Source of the DNA: Pedobacter nototheniae
GTDB lineage: Bacteria > Bacteroidota > Bacteroidia > Sphingobacteriales > Sphingobacteriaceae
Length of the DNA: 64,000 nt
Reading direction: 5' to 3'
Assembly (NCBI RefSeq): GCF_004335085.1
Contig: NZ_RQRS01000026.1
Location: forward strand, 26,449 to 90,448
Under the pieces are notes generated by a model. That model was not told where the DNA came from. It made no database searches and worked only from the letters and a program-made list of their open reading frames with translations. Shown in pieces: positions 26,754 to 39,400 of this stretch. Made by a program: the position numbers and the translations under genes. How positions within the stretch are numbered: position 1 is the first letter of the stretch; every line of letters starts with the position of its first letter.

Positions 26754-28709
26754 TTATTTAACGATTTTAAACTCAGTTCTTCTATTTAGCTGGTGTTCGG
26801 TTTCGCTACATTCTACCCCATTGGCGCAAGCATTTAGCAATTGCGTTTCGCCATAGCCTTTAGCAGTAATTCTGTTTTTATCAATTCCTTTTGAAATGAT
26901 ATAATCAACTGCTGATTCTGCCCTTTTTTGCGACAGTTTTAAGTTGTAACTATCCTTTCCTCTACTATCGGTATGAGATCCAAGCTCAATCCAAATGGTT
27001 GGATTATCTTTCATAATCTTAACCAGTTTATCCAGTTCAACCGCAGCATCTGCACGGATATTCCACTTATCAAAATCGTAGTAAATGTTTTCTAATCTAA
27101 TGCCTTTATTAATCTCAATAGCTTCAAGATAGAGGTTTTGCTGAAGTACCTGCGAAGTAGTTAAACCAATTGTTGCTAAATTTTCTACGTCAGATCTATA
27201 AGCCGTTTTTTCGGCACTTACATTATATTCTGAGTTTTTTGAAAGGTTAAATTTATAACCACCATTTTCATCCGTTTCAACTTTAAGCTCGCTACCATTT
27301 ACTTTTGCTAGCGTTACAATTGCACCACTAATTGGTTGGTTACTTTTCTTATCGTAAACACGTCCTTCAAGTTTAAAAGCTAAAACCATGTTTCTATCAA
27401 CCGCATAAATATCATCGCTACCTACACCGCCATTGCGATTTGAAGATAGGTACGCAATTCCATCTTTATCATTCAAACTAAAGCCGAAATCATCATGTGG
27501 CGAATTAAAAGGATACCCTAAGTTTTCTACCTGGCCAATGCCAGCACCATTTCTCAGCGCTCTAAAAATGTCTAAACCTCCCATTCCTACACGACCATCA
27601 CTCGCAAAAAACAAATTGTTGTTAGCATCAAAAGCAGGACTACGTTCATTACCCTCAGTATTAATTTCTTCCAGATTTACAGGTTTTCCCCATTCGCCAG
27701 CATCGGTTTTAAGACAAACATAAATATCTGTACCACCTTTACCACCTGGCATGTTGGAAGCAAAATATAGGCTATTACCATCAGTAGAAATAAAAGGATC
27801 ACCTACAGAATAGTTGTTAACGTTGTTGTATGGAAACGAAACAGGCTCGCTCCAGTTGCCGTTGGCATCTTTGGTACTGCTATAAATTTCTACATTTACA
27901 GTACTTGGCATGTTCTTTACTTTTTCTAAATCACCAGGAATTTTCGTCATGGTAAAATACATGGTTTTTCCGTCGGCAGTAAAACTTGCAGCACCTACGT
28001 GGTAATTGGTTCCTGTTTTAATTGGAAAAAGTTGCAAACTATCCGTTTTAGATTTAATGTACAGTTTCAAATAACCGTTACCAGTCCACCCGTAAGTTTT
28101 TTTATCGGGCATTTTGGTACCATCGAATTTTAAAAAGCCTTTGCTTTCTTTTGTTGTCAAACCGCTGTTTATCCTATCGGAAGTAAAAACAAGAGTACCT
28201 TGATAGCTTACTGCGCCCCAATCAGATTGTTGGGTATTTAAAGCCTTTTGGTTGATTAGTTCCACCTGTTTTGGAAATTTCATCCATTTTATCGCAGAAT
28301 CGCAGGAAGCAACCCACACCGCCAATTGCTTTTGAGAGACCTTTTTATTTTGATCTGCATAGTTTAAATATTGAACTTTGGCTTCAGAATATTTTGAATT
28401 ACTTTGCAAGGCTTTAGCATAACCCAATGTATTTTCGGGTTTGCTGTTGGGCATTTTAGATGCAATTGCGTACCAACTTTCGGCCTGTACATAATTATTT
28501 ACAAAACTATAAGCATTGGCTAAACGCTCTGCTGCATGTAAAGTTTCTTTCTTTTTATAGGCTTGCTCATAAAGATCAATTGCCTTGCTATAATTGTACA
28601 ACTCGTACTGTTTATCGGCATCTTTAATCACATATTGTGCTTTTGCCGAAAAGCTGAAAGCCACTACGCCATAAGCTAAAAGCGATATACCTGATATAAT
28701 TTTCTTCAT
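26754..28709 (-). CDS. PorE-like OmpA family protein (TPR, propeller, CRD, OmpA)
   Basis: About 651 residues. A signal peptide is followed by TPR-like helices (residues about 25-130; YSKAIDLYEQAYKKKETLHA), a WD40/PD40-type propeller (about 160-440; GDPFISTDGNSLYFASNMPG, AFDANNNLFFASDGRVGMGG), a carboxypeptidase-regulatory domain (about 445-520; LEGRVYDKKSNQPISGAIV) and an OmpA C-terminal peptidoglycan-binding domain (about 540-650; NIYYDFDKWNIRADA, SHTDSRGKDSYN). This domain order is that of PorE, the T9SS peptidoglycan anchor of Porphyromonas. Start: an ATG at 28748 is possible, but the signal peptide begins at 28709. It ends an operon of adhesin, PorP/SprF and regulator. A close paralog lies at 58125-60071. 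Confidence 0.92.
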   Translation of the reverse strand: MKKIISGISLLAYGVVAFSFSAKAQYVIKDADKQYELYNYSKAIDLYEQAYKKKETLHAAERLANAYSFVNNYVQAESWYAIASKMPNSKPENTLGYAKALQSNSKYSEAKVQYLNYADQNKKVSQKQLAVWVASCDSAIKWMKFPKQVELINQKALNTQQSDWGAVSYQGTLVFTSDRINSGLTTKESKGFLKFDGTKMPDKKTYGWTGNGYLKLYIKSKTDSLQLFPIKTGTNYHVGAASFTADGKTMYFTMTKIPGDLEKVKNMPSTVNVEIYSSTKDANGNWSEPVSFPYNNVNNYSVGDPFISTDGNSLYFASNMPGGKGGTDIYVCLKTDAGEWGKPVNLEEINTEGNERSPAFDANNNLFFASDGRVGMGGLDIFRALRNGAGIGQVENLGYPFNSPHDDFGFSLNDKDGIAYLSSNRNGGVGSDDIYAVDRNMVLAFKLEGRVYDKKSNQPISGAIVTLAKVNGSELKVETDENGGYKFNLSKNSEYNVSAEKTAYRSDVENLATIGLTTSQVLQQNLYLEAIEINKGIRLENIYYDFDKWNIRADAAVELDKLVKIMKDNPTIWIELGSHTDSRGKDSYNLKLSQKRAESAVDYIISKGIDKNRITAKGYGETQLLNACANGVECSETEHQLNRRTEFKIVK

Positions 28710-28751
28710 TATTTTGAGATGTAAAAAGACCTGAGTCCGGTTAATCATATT

Positions 28752-29399
28752 TTATTTTTCGTAAGTTTTCATTTTTCCAGCGAGGTCAATTACATTGGAA
28801 ATTTTTAACTTTTTGAAAATTCTATTTTTAAATGTGCTTATTGTTCCTTTTTGCAGTTTCATTGTATTTGCAATTTCCAAAACACTAAATCCATTGGCAA
28901 GGTATTCGGCAACGATTAATTCTTTGTTAGAAAGCCTTAAGTAATCGCTTTCATCACCGCCTCTTAAAATGCCATCAAACAATACTTCCTTAATTTTTTG
29001 GCTCGAGTATCGGCTGCCTGCAAGCAGCGTGGTAATGGCAACTAATATTTCTGATTCGGTTGCATTTTTAGATAAAAAACCATCGGCTCCAGCTTTCAAT
29101 AATGGAATTGCATAAATCATTTCGTTAAGAGATGAAAACACAAGAATTTTAGTGATGTTATTTACGGCTTTTAAATCATTAATAAAGTTTTTCCCTTCTA
29201 TTCCTTTTAGTTGTGGATCTATAAACACAATGTTTGGATTATTCTTAAGTTGTACAACCAGTTTTTCCATAGAAGTTACATGAACAATCTGTGTTTTTTT
29301 CCAAAATGTAGAAAGCAAATCTTTTAGTCCGCGGTAAACAATTTCTTGTGGCTGGGCAACAATAATTCTGATGTTATTATCATTAGTTTTATCTTTCAT
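28752..29399 (-). CDS. NarL/FixJ-type response regulator with degenerate acidic pocket
   Basis: A 215-residue regulator. The receiver domain (about 10-125) keeps the phospho-acceptor Asp61 (IVFIDPQLKG), Ser89 and Lys111 (FLSKNATES). The usual pair of acidic residues after beta-1 is replaced by Gln16-Pro17 (IIVAQPQEIV), so magnesium binding and phosphorylation may be lost. The LuxR helix-turn-helix is at about 150-210 (LSNKELIVAEYLANGFSVLE, then MKLQKGTISTFKNRIFKKLK). It lies between PorP/SprF and the PorE-like gene, 3 bp before the latter, so it is an integral part of the surface module. No histidine kinase is in the window. Confidence 0.93.
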   Translation of the reverse strand: MKDKTNDNNIRIIVAQPQEIVYRGLKDLLSTFWKKTQIVHVTSMEKLVVQLKNNPNIVFIDPQLKGIEGKNFINDLKAVNNITKILVFSSLNEMIYAIPLLKAGADGFLSKNATESEILVAITTLLAGSRYSSQKIKEVLFDGILRGGDESDYLRLSNKELIVAEYLANGFSVLEIANTMKLQKGTISTFKNRIFKKLKISNVIDLAGKMKTYEK

Positions 29400-29426
29400 G
29401 TTTACGGTTTAAGCTCTACTATACAA

Positions 29427-30398
29427 TTAGAAAACCCTTGGGGTAGCCATTCTAACATCCGATCTACCAAAAGAAAAGGCTACAGAAATTTCGTGTGTAC
29501 CACCGCTATATCCTTGCAATGGGCCAATTGAAAAATCATAACCGTATCCGATTCTAATTTTTTCTGAAGGAAATAATTGTATGGCTGCCACGGCTGAATT
29601 TCGGGTAGAAAGATCTTTTTGCAGATAACTTTTGTCGTAAAGCTTAATTCCAGTACGGTAAGAGCCGCCAATCCAGATTGCATCCTTTATCATTAAAAAT
29701 GCATTAATATCTAAACTTGTTGGTCCGCCTCTATCATCTTTAATTAGAAATGAAGGTTTAATCTGAAAATCTTCGTTTAAAGGAAATAAAGCTCCTGCTG
29801 TTAAATAATAGTGGGGTTTGGGCTGTGGAATAAATGCATATTTATCAATGTTAATGTATTGCGCAATTAAATTATCGGCAGAGAAACCTGCGTAAAACCT
29901 ATCGTTAGAAAAGTAAACCCCTGCCCTTGCATCGGGCACTATCGTACTTTGTGTACCCACCGGTTGATTTATTTCTACATCATTAGGGTTAAGCATTGAA
30001 CCATCTATCGCTAAATTAACCATACCAACCCCCAAACCTAATGCAAGGCGAGAGCTTCCATCGTCATTCATTCTAATACGGTATGCATAATTTCCATATA
30101 CACTTAAATTGGTTTGTGCACCAAGCTTATCACTCGCCACCTGAAGTGCTAAACCAACGTTGCCATCATTAGCAATGGCATCTACCGCAAGCGACATACT
30201 TTTTGGTGCCCCATTAATGCCCGTCCACTGACTACGATAAAAACTATGCACGTTTAACACTTCCTTATATCCGGCATAAGCTGGATTAATGTAAATTCCG
30301 TTAAACATGTACTGGCTATACTGGGCATCTTGTTGGGCAATTGCCGATCTGCATAGCAGTACTAAAGAAAGTGTAATGAATAATAATATTTTTTTCAT
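29427..30398 (-). CDS. Type IX secretion PorP/SprF family membrane protein
   Basis: About 323 residues: a signal peptide (KKILLFITLSLVLLCRSAIA) and then an outer-membrane barrel of the PorP/SprF family. It opens with the diagnostic QQDAQYSQYMFNGIYINPAY and carries YRSQWTGINGAPKSMSLAVD. SprF-type proteins are each needed to secrete or hold one adhesin that bears a type B C-terminal domain; SprF serves SprB in Flavobacterium. The adhesin just upstream is the obvious partner. The frame extends to a start at 30467, but the signal peptide points to the ATG at 30398, after an intergenic hairpin at 30433-30460. A paralog is at 60105-61070. Confidence 0.95.
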   Translation of the reverse strand: MKKILLFITLSLVLLCRSAIAQQDAQYSQYMFNGIYINPAYAGYKEVLNVHSFYRSQWTGINGAPKSMSLAVDAIANDGNVGLALQVASDKLGAQTNLSVYGNYAYRIRMNDDGSSRLALGLGVGMVNLAIDGSMLNPNDVEINQPVGTQSTIVPDARAGVYFSNDRFYAGFSADNLIAQYINIDKYAFIPQPKPHYYLTAGALFPLNEDFQIKPSFLIKDDRGGPTSLDINAFLMIKDAIWIGGSYRTGIKLYDKSYLQKDLSTRNSAVAAIQLFPSEKIRIGYGYDFSIGPLQGYSGGTHEISVAFSFGRSDVRMATPRVF

Positions 30399-30432
30399 GG
30401 AAAATTTTATTTTAATATCTACTGATTGAAAT

Positions 30433-30460
30433 GGGATGTTTTGGAAAGCCAAAACATCCC
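30433..30460 (-). other. Intergenic hairpin between giant adhesin and PorP/SprF genes
   Basis: GGGATGTTTTGG pairs perfectly with its complement over 12 bp around a 4-base loop, 9 bases after the adhesin stop and 35 bases before the SprF start. No T-run follows on the minus strand, so it is probably not a simple terminator. An RNA-processing, stability or attenuation element between a 15-kb cistron and its partner is plausible. Confidence 0.6.
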
Positions 30461-30468
30461 GGCTCATT

Positions 30469-33400
30469 TTACTTTTTAAATGTTCTAATCAGCGTTATAT
30501 ATCCTTTTTTAATTTCGAACTCGTTACTACCAATTCTCTTCACTTTTAATAGATAGAAATAAGTTCCCTCGTTCAAGCCCTCACCCGTCCAGGTGTTTTG
30601 ATAGTTTTTAGCACGATATACTTCATTTCCATATCTGTTTACAATCGTTAATTCATTTGCCTGATATTGATCTAAGCCTCTTATTTCGAATGTATCATTA
30701 ATACCATCGCCATTCGGGGTGAAAAGTGTTGGCACCGTTACATCAAAGAAATTGATTTGAATAGTTGCAGATGCTACGTTGGTGTAATAACCATAGGCAT
30801 CTTTAACGCGGTAGCTAAATACATCCGTTCCTGTATAACCAGGGTTTGGCATATAGGTAATTGTTCCGTCAGCATTTATTTTTACCGTTCCATGTTTTGG
30901 TTGCTCCATAATTTCTATACCCAGTTTATCTAAAGTAGAGTTACCTGGATCATCATTATCAAGCACTTTTATTATGATTTGCGCATTTGCCTGAGTTTCT
31001 GCCTTGTCATTTATTGCCACTGGCGATTTAGGAACAGTAATTACCGTTGGGGTATTATTCCCTTCTGCCGTTCCTGATACATCCTGAACATCAGCTGATG
31101 ATGGAGTTTTGGCTTTAACTGATGCCGTATTACTTACAGTACCCAAATCTTTATCAGCCTGCGTTAAAGTGTAAACTTCGGTTACCGTTACTGTAGCACC
31201 TGGGTTTAAACCACCTGGTATGCTTATCACTTTGTTGGCAAAGCCTAATTTGGCATCTGTTAATTGAACTACATCCAAGGTTACGTTACCTAAGTTTTTA
31301 ATTGTGAAGGTATAGGTAATCTGGTTGCCACTAAAAGCTGCCGTTTTAACCAATGAGATTGCTCCTTTTTCTGGTACAATAGTTACTGTTGGCGTATCGT
31401 TATTTTCGGCAGTTCCAGATAAATCACTTACCGATTGTCCGTTAGGTGCCTGTACCACAACCTTTGCACTGTTAGTTACATTTCCGGCATTTTTATCTGC
31501 TTGTGTTAAGGTATAAACAGCGGTTTCTACTGTTGATGCGCCTGGTGCTAACACTTTGTTTAATGTTCTGGTTAAACCAATTTTCGCATCTGTAATTGTA
31601 ATAGATGATACCGTTACATTTCCAGTATTTTTAATTGTGAAGCTATATGTAATGCTATTTCCATCTGTGCTTAATACGCCGGTTTTTACCATTGTAACCG
31701 CAGGAGTAGAAATTATTTTACTTATTGTAGCATCATCAATTGCTGGTGTATTCGGGTCATCAGATTTAGGGTTAGAAACCGTACCTCCTTTTGGATTATT
31801 TGCAGAAACCGATGCCTGATTACTGTAGCTTCCATTATCAACCTCAGCCTGTGTTAAAGTATGTTTAGCCTTAACTGTTGCTGTTGCATTTGGTGCTAAA
31901 CTTGCAATACTAGCCGGAAGAATTGAGCCTGTATCTGCCCCTGCATCACTTACTATAACGTTTGATAAAGTTACATTTCCTGTGTTTTTAACTACAATGG
32001 TATAGTTAATTACATCACCCGCTTTGCTGCCTGTATTATCCGCTACTTTGGTTAATGTCATTGTAGCATTTGGAATAATGTTTACAACCGTTGCATCATC
32101 AACCGCTGGTGTATTCGGGTCATCAGATTTAGGGTTAGAAACCGTACCTCCTTTTGGATTATTTCCAGACACTGAAGCCTGGTTACTATAGCTTCCATTA
32201 TCAACCTCAGCCTGTGTTAAAGTATGTTTAGCTTTAACGGTTGCCGTTGCATTTGGTGCTAAACTTGCAATACTAGCCGGAAGAATTGAGCCTACATCTG
32301 CCCCTGCATCACTTACTGCTATGTTTGATAAAGTTACATTTCCAGTATTTTTAACCAAAATGGTATACGTAATTATATCGCCCACTTTGCTTCCCGTATT
32401 ATCTGCTACCTTAGTTAAACTCATTGTAGCATTTGGAATAATGTTTATTACCGTTGCATCATCAACCGCTGGTGTATTTGGATCGTCAGATTTAGGGTTA
32501 GAAACCGTATTTCCTTTTGGATCATTGCCAGAAACCGACGCTTGGTTAGTATAACTTCCATTATCAACTTCTGCTTGTGTTAATGTATGTTTAGCGGTTA
32601 CGGTTGCCGTAGCATTTGGTGCTATACTTGCAATACTTACCGGAAGGATTGATCCCAAATCCGCACCTGCATCACTTACCGCTACGTTTGATAAAGTTAC
32701 GTTACCAGTATTTTTAACTACAATGGTATAATTTATAATATCACCAGCTTTACTTCCTGTATTATCTGCTACTTTGGTTAATGTCATTGCAGCATTCGGA
32801 AGAATGGTTATTACCGTTGCATCATCAACCGCTGGTGTATTCGGATCATCAGATTTTGGCGTAGAAACTGTATTCCCTTTTGGATTATTTCCAGAAATAC
32901 TTGCCTGATTGCTGTAACTTCCATTATCAATTTCAGCTTGTGTTAGCGTATGTTTTGCTTTAACGGTTGCCGTAGCATTAGGCGCTAAACTTGAAATACT
33001 AGCCGGAAGGATTGAACCTGCATCTGCTCCTGCATCACTTACAGCAACATTTGATAAAGTTACGTTTCCAGTGTTTTTAACTACAATGGTATAATTGATT
33101 ACATCGCCAGCCTTGCTGCCCGTATTATCTGCAACTTTGGTTAATGTCATTGCCGCATTCGGAATAATGGTTACTACCGTTGCATCATCAACCGCTGGTG
33201 TATTCGGGTCGTCAGATTTATTGTTAGAAACCGTATTTCCTTTTGGATCATTTCCAGAAACTGAAGCCTGGTTGCTATAACTTCCATTATCAACTTCTGC
33301 TTGTGTTAATGTATGTTTCGCTGTAAGGGTTGCGGTAGCATTTGGTGCTAATATTGCAACGCTTGCCGGAAGGATTGAGCCTGCATCTGCTCCTGCATCA

Positions 33401-36400
33401 CTTACGGCAACATTACCTAAAGTTACGTTTCCTGTATTTTTAACTACAATGGTATAATTAATTACATCGCCAGCTTTTGTACCTGTATTATTTGCAACTT
33501 TAGTTAAGCTCATTGATCCATTTGATACAATTGTTGCTACCGTTGGCGTATCATTGGTTTCATCCGTACCAGATTTATCTGAGATATTTGTACCAATTGC
33601 CGGACTTGCCGTAACTTCTGCAGTGTTAGAATATATTCCGGCATCTACATCAGATTGGCTCAATACATGGCTTGCTGTAATGGTTACACTCGCCCCTGGT
33701 GCCAATGTACTAATAGGACTTCCTGCTACAATTGCATTAGCATCTGTTACCACTAAATTGCTCAGCGTAATATTACCTGTATTTTTAACGGTAAGGTTGT
33801 AGTTTAATGTTTGTCCTGCTTGGTTTGGAACTGCCCCTACCACAGTTTTAACTAAGGTTACACCTGGTGCAGGTACAATTTGAACTACGGTTGGTAAATC
33901 ATCCGTTGCTGTAATTCCAGAAATATCACTTACTTCTGATGCATCTGGTGCTTTTGATGTTACCGAAGCACTATTACTAAAGCTTCCTTTATCTACATCA
34001 GCTTGTGTAACTGTATGTTTTGCGGTTACTTTTACGTTTGCACCCGCTGCTAAGCTAGCAATGGTTGCAGGTGTAATACTGCCTGCATCAGCACCTTGAT
34101 CTTCAATAACCAAATTGGTTAATGCAGATGTTCCCGTGTTGTTAATATTTAACTCATAATTTATTACATCGCCTGCTTTATTTACTGTATTTAACGCTGT
34201 TTTTACTAAGGTTAACGACGAACGATAAACAGAAGTAGAAACGGAAGATGTTGCCGTTGTTGCACCAGCCTCAGATGGTTGCGCAGTAACAGAGTTTAAA
34301 ATTGTACCATCGAAAGTTGATGGAATATCGCCACTTACATAAATGTTTATTCCATTTGCAGCACCTGCCGGAAGGTTTGCAATTAAATTAATATCACCAC
34401 TTCCACTTGCAACAGATGTTGTTGCCGCTCCGCTGTTTTGAACTGTCCAGCTTACATTATTTAGTGCAACTGGTGCAGCATCAGCAATCGAAAGATTTAA
34501 TGCATCACCTGTACCTTCATTTACAACATTAATTAGATAACTAATTTTATTGCCAGATCTAAGTACTGCAGGTCCGCCTTTGGTTATTTTAATAATTGGT
34601 TGCCTGCTCACCGCTGTTACCACTGGGGTTGAGTTTACAGCTGTACCTGTTTCTGCTGGCGTAACGCTTGCTGTATTGCTTAGGTTTCCACTAAAGGCTG
34701 GCGAAACCGTTCCTTTAATATCAATTACAATACGATCTGTACTAGCAGCAGGCAAGTTTGCATTTATCGCAATAGTGTTGCCTGTACCTTGCTGACCAGA
34801 TAAAATTGCTGTAGCACCCTCAGCCGTTGCAGTCCATTCTACATTGCTAATTTGAGCCGGAACTATATCTGCAATTGCGGAATTTAAAGCGGTACTTGGA
34901 CCGTTATTTTTAACTACAATCTGATAGTTTATTATAGTGCCTGCTGAAACATTTGAAGGACCACTTTTTGAAATCACTAAATCCACAGAAGGTGTTACAA
35001 CTGTAGAAGCCGTACTTTGTGATGGTTGAATACCAGGCTCAGCAGGGGTTGCCGTAGCTGTATTTACCAAAGTGCTTTTAAATAATGGGTTAATTGTTCC
35101 AGTAACGATAACATCTATACTTCCATTTGCCGGAATATTTGCGGTTAAAGAAACATTGTTACCAGAACCGGTACTGCCTGTTATTATACTTGCACCATTT
35201 GTTGCAGTACCTATCCAACTTACGTTTTGAACGTTGCTAGGAACGGCATCTGCTAAAATTGTACCCAAAGCATCAGATGGGCCTGCATTACTTAACTTAA
35301 GGGCATAAGTTATGCCGCTGCCACCAGAAGAAGCCGTTGGAGCAGATTTTGTTAACAATAAATTAGGTGTTTGTTTTACCGTGGTTACCGCCGGATTAGA
35401 AGTTACCGGATTATTTCCAGGCTCTGATGGTGTAACTGTTGCTATATTTGAAACCGTTCCACTTGCATTTGAAGCTAAAGTACCATTGATGGTTACATAA
35501 ATTTTTCCTCCTGCCGGAATGTTCCCTGTTAAAGATAATGCATTTCCTGTTCCCGTTCCATTTGCGGTAACTAACGCACCACCAGCAACTGTTGTTGCCC
35601 AGGTTGGGTTAAGGATAGTTGCTGGAATATTATCTGTTATTACCGCAGCAGCTGCGTTACTTGGTCCGTTATTGCCTACCTCCACAACATACACAATTGG
35701 TTGCCCAGCACTTAACGTTAATGGTGCAGATTTTGTAATTGTTAGGTTGGTTAATTTACTTACCGTTGTACTTACCTCTGGCGAAGAAACCGTTGGATTA
35801 GTACCTATTTTAGCATTTGCAGTATTTTTAATTGTTCCTGCAAAATTAGGGTTAATGGTTCCTGTTATATCTATAACAACAGATGCACCTACTGGAATAT
35901 TTGCATTTATTGCAATATTACCTGTTCCAGTTGTTGTACCATTTATAACAGCAGCAGTACCATTGTTGGTTGCTGTCCATTGTGCATTTGTAATTTCAGC
36001 CTGTAATGCATCCGTAATGTTTACAGCTGTAGCATCACTTGGGCCTGTATTATCTACCTTAATTTTATAAGTAATTTGGTTACCAGCATTTGCTGTAGCT
36101 GGGCCAGTTTTTTGTACTACCAATGTAGGCGTACTAATTACATTTGTACTTACTAACGATGTATTATTTGAAGTGTTGTAATCGGTTATTGCAGCAGGCA
36201 AAGTTACTGTAGCCGTGTTTGTTAACGGCCCTAAGACTGCATTTGATGGAACTTTACCCTTTATGGTTACGGTTATAAAGTTTCCTTGTCCGCCACCAAT
36301 ATTACCTTTTAATTGCACCGCATTACCTACCCCATTTGCTGTAGAAGTAATGGTAGCATTACCAGTTGCAGCAGCACTCCAGGTTACATTGTTTAGCAAT

Positions 36401-39400
36401 GGATTTACATTGTCGTTAACTATTATATCATCAACATCTACTGAGCCATTATTATACACATTTACGGTGTATGTTATATTTTCGCCAGCAGCTACTTGTT
36501 GCGGACCAGCCTTAATTACGGCAATATCTGTAGATCTGTTTACACTTGTAGTTACCGAACTTTCTTTAACCTGACCAGAGGTTGCCTCTGCCTTGTTTGT
36601 GAAAGATGAGCCCGCTGTTTGTTTAATAATACCGTTTACAGTAATTAATATGTTATTGTTTCCTGCCGGAATATCGCCTACAGTTAAAATACTGTTTGAG
36701 GTACCCGCCGAAGCAGATCCAGACTTAATTACCGCAACTCCATTTACTTCAGCAATCCAGTTTAATACCTGTACATCATCTGGCACATTATCAACAATAA
36801 ATGCATCAGTAATATCGCCAGCACCAGTATTTTTAATTAAAATGGTGTAGGTAATCTGATCGCCTACGTTTGCATTTGCAGGACCAGATTTTGCAATTGT
36901 AAAGTTCGGATCGTTATCTATTATAGTATTAAAAGTAGAGGTATTATTCGCCGTTTCCGGATCGTTAATTGATGCTGCTACCGTTGCCGTAGCTGTATTA
37001 GAAATTGGCGTACCATCTAATAGAGATGCACTAACAATACCTTTTATTTTAACTTCAATTATACCCGTGTTAGGTGCAATATCTGCTGTTAAGTTTATAT
37101 TTCCTGTACCAGAAGCAGCACTAACGCTCGATCCTGAAGTTGCCGTTGCCGTCCAGGTAATTGATCCTGCATTTATTGAGCTTGGTAAAGCATCAACAAT
37201 TTTAGTTGCCGTTGCAGTACTTGGTCCCTGGTTGGTAATTCTTAAAGTATAGTTTATTTCCTCTCCTGCCTTGGCATTTGCCGGACCAGATTTTACGATT
37301 CTAACGTTAGCCTTGCGAGCAATATTAGTTACAACCGTTGCACTTGCCGGTGTTGGATCTGTAACGCCTACTGGCGGAACCGCAGTTGCAGTATTGGTTA
37401 AGGTTGCACCTGCAAACGCTGGATCAACTGTACCAATTAATGTAATAATAACTTTATCAGTACCACCTGCCTTAAGTGCTGCAGTTAAATTTACATTACC
37501 TGTACCACTGCTTACATTTGTTGTAGCGGCGCCCGCTGTTGCAACTGTCCAGTTTGCATTAATAATTGATGCCGAAAGTACATCGTTAATTACTGCGCCC
37601 GTAACATCACCAGGTCCCTGGTTTTCTACCGTAATGGTATAAGTTGCCTGCTCACCAGCAAATAAATTTGAAGGTCCCGTTTTCGAGATTCTTAAATCAG
37701 CTTGTTTGCTTACAGCCGTAGTGGTTGTGTTTGAATTTACTGTTGGATTTCCTGTTTCTGTAGGAATAACCGAAGCCGTATTGGTTAAAGAGTTTCCTGT
37801 AAATGCCGGATTCAGTTTTCCTGTAATTTGTACAATAACAGTATTTGCATCGCCCACCGGAAGATTCGCTTTTACGCTAACTGCATTTCCATTTCCTGAT
37901 GCCCCAAAAATTACATTTGCCGCACCATTTGCAACGGCTGTCCAGCTTACATTTTGAATATCTGCAGGAATTGCATCTGTAATATTCGCATTTAAGGCGT
38001 TACTTGGTCCTGTATTTTTTACAAGTAAAGTATAGTTTACCGTTTCACCTGCGTTTATAGATACTGGAGCAGATTTTACAATAGAAATATTGCTCTTGTT
38101 AGAAATCGCTGTGCTTACCGCATTAGAGTTTACTGGCGTACCAGTTTCAACAGGAGTTGCTGTTGCTGTATTTGTAATTGTTGCATTTGTTTGTGCAGCT
38201 GGAATTGTTCCTTTAACCGTAATCTGAATTTTATTGGCATTACCAACTTTAAGATTACCTGTTAAATTTACATTTCCAACTCCTGCAATAGTTCCTACAG
38301 ATGATGTGCCTAAGCCCATTGCCGTCCATGATACATTGGTTAAAGTAGCTGGAACTAAATCTGAAATTGCAATATTATCCGCGTTAGATGGACCCGCATT
38401 TACTGCATCAATAATGTAAGTAACCATTTCGCCTGCATTTGCAGTTGCCGGACCAGTTTTAATTAAACTAACCGATGGCACTTTATTTACTTGTGTAGTT
38501 ATAGTATTTGATGTTTTTGCTACAGCACCTGTTTCAGCTGGTGTTACCGTTGCTGTATTAACCAAATTGGCACTAGCCGATGGGTCTACCGTACCGTTAA
38601 TGGTTACCGTAATTTCATTACCCACTCCTGCTGGTAAATTACCAACAAAGTTAATGGTGTTACCCGTTCCGCTTGCCGTTCCATTTATAGATGCTGTTCC
38701 GGTTGTAGTTGCTGCCCAGGTTACATTTTGAATGCTTACAGGTACATTATCAGTAATGGTTGCTAAATCTGCGTTTGCAGTAGCTGTATTCTTAATTTTT
38801 AAAGTATAACTAATATTTTGTCCTGCACTAATACTTGCCGGACCTGTTTTCTCAATTGCTAAAACAGGGATTTTCTGCACCGCAGTACTTACTGCTGATG
38901 ATTTAGGACTTGTACCGCTTTCAGCTGGTGTGGCTGTAGCCGTATTGTTTAATGTTCCATTATATGCAGCACTTACTTTACCCGTAATGGTTAGTATAAT
39001 TTTATTGGTTGCACCTGCCGGAATGTTTCCTGTTAAGGTTACATTATTTCCTGTTCCGGTAGCCGTACCATTTATACTTGCCGCTCCTGATGGTGTAGCT
39101 GTCCAGCTTACTGCACTTATTTCTGAAGAAACTATATCTTTAATTTCCAGATTTTGCGCATCTGCTGTGCTCGTATTCAACACCTCAATGCTGTAGGTAA
39201 TATTGGCTCCAGAAATAACAGATGATGGAGCATTTTTAGTAATCGATACTGTTGGTACTCTGTTAATTGCCGTTGTTACAGCAGATTGTGGCGAAGCGCT
39301 GTTTAATTCAGTTGCTGTTACATTTGCTGTATTGGTTATGCTTCCATTGTAAGCTGCACTTGCCTTGCCGGTAATGGTTATGACCACTTTATTGGCAGCG

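Noticed and set aside
31730..33545. Regular repeats resembling an array such as CRISPR
   Set aside because: The period is 363 bases, units are coding and contiguous, and there are no short repeats with unique spacers.
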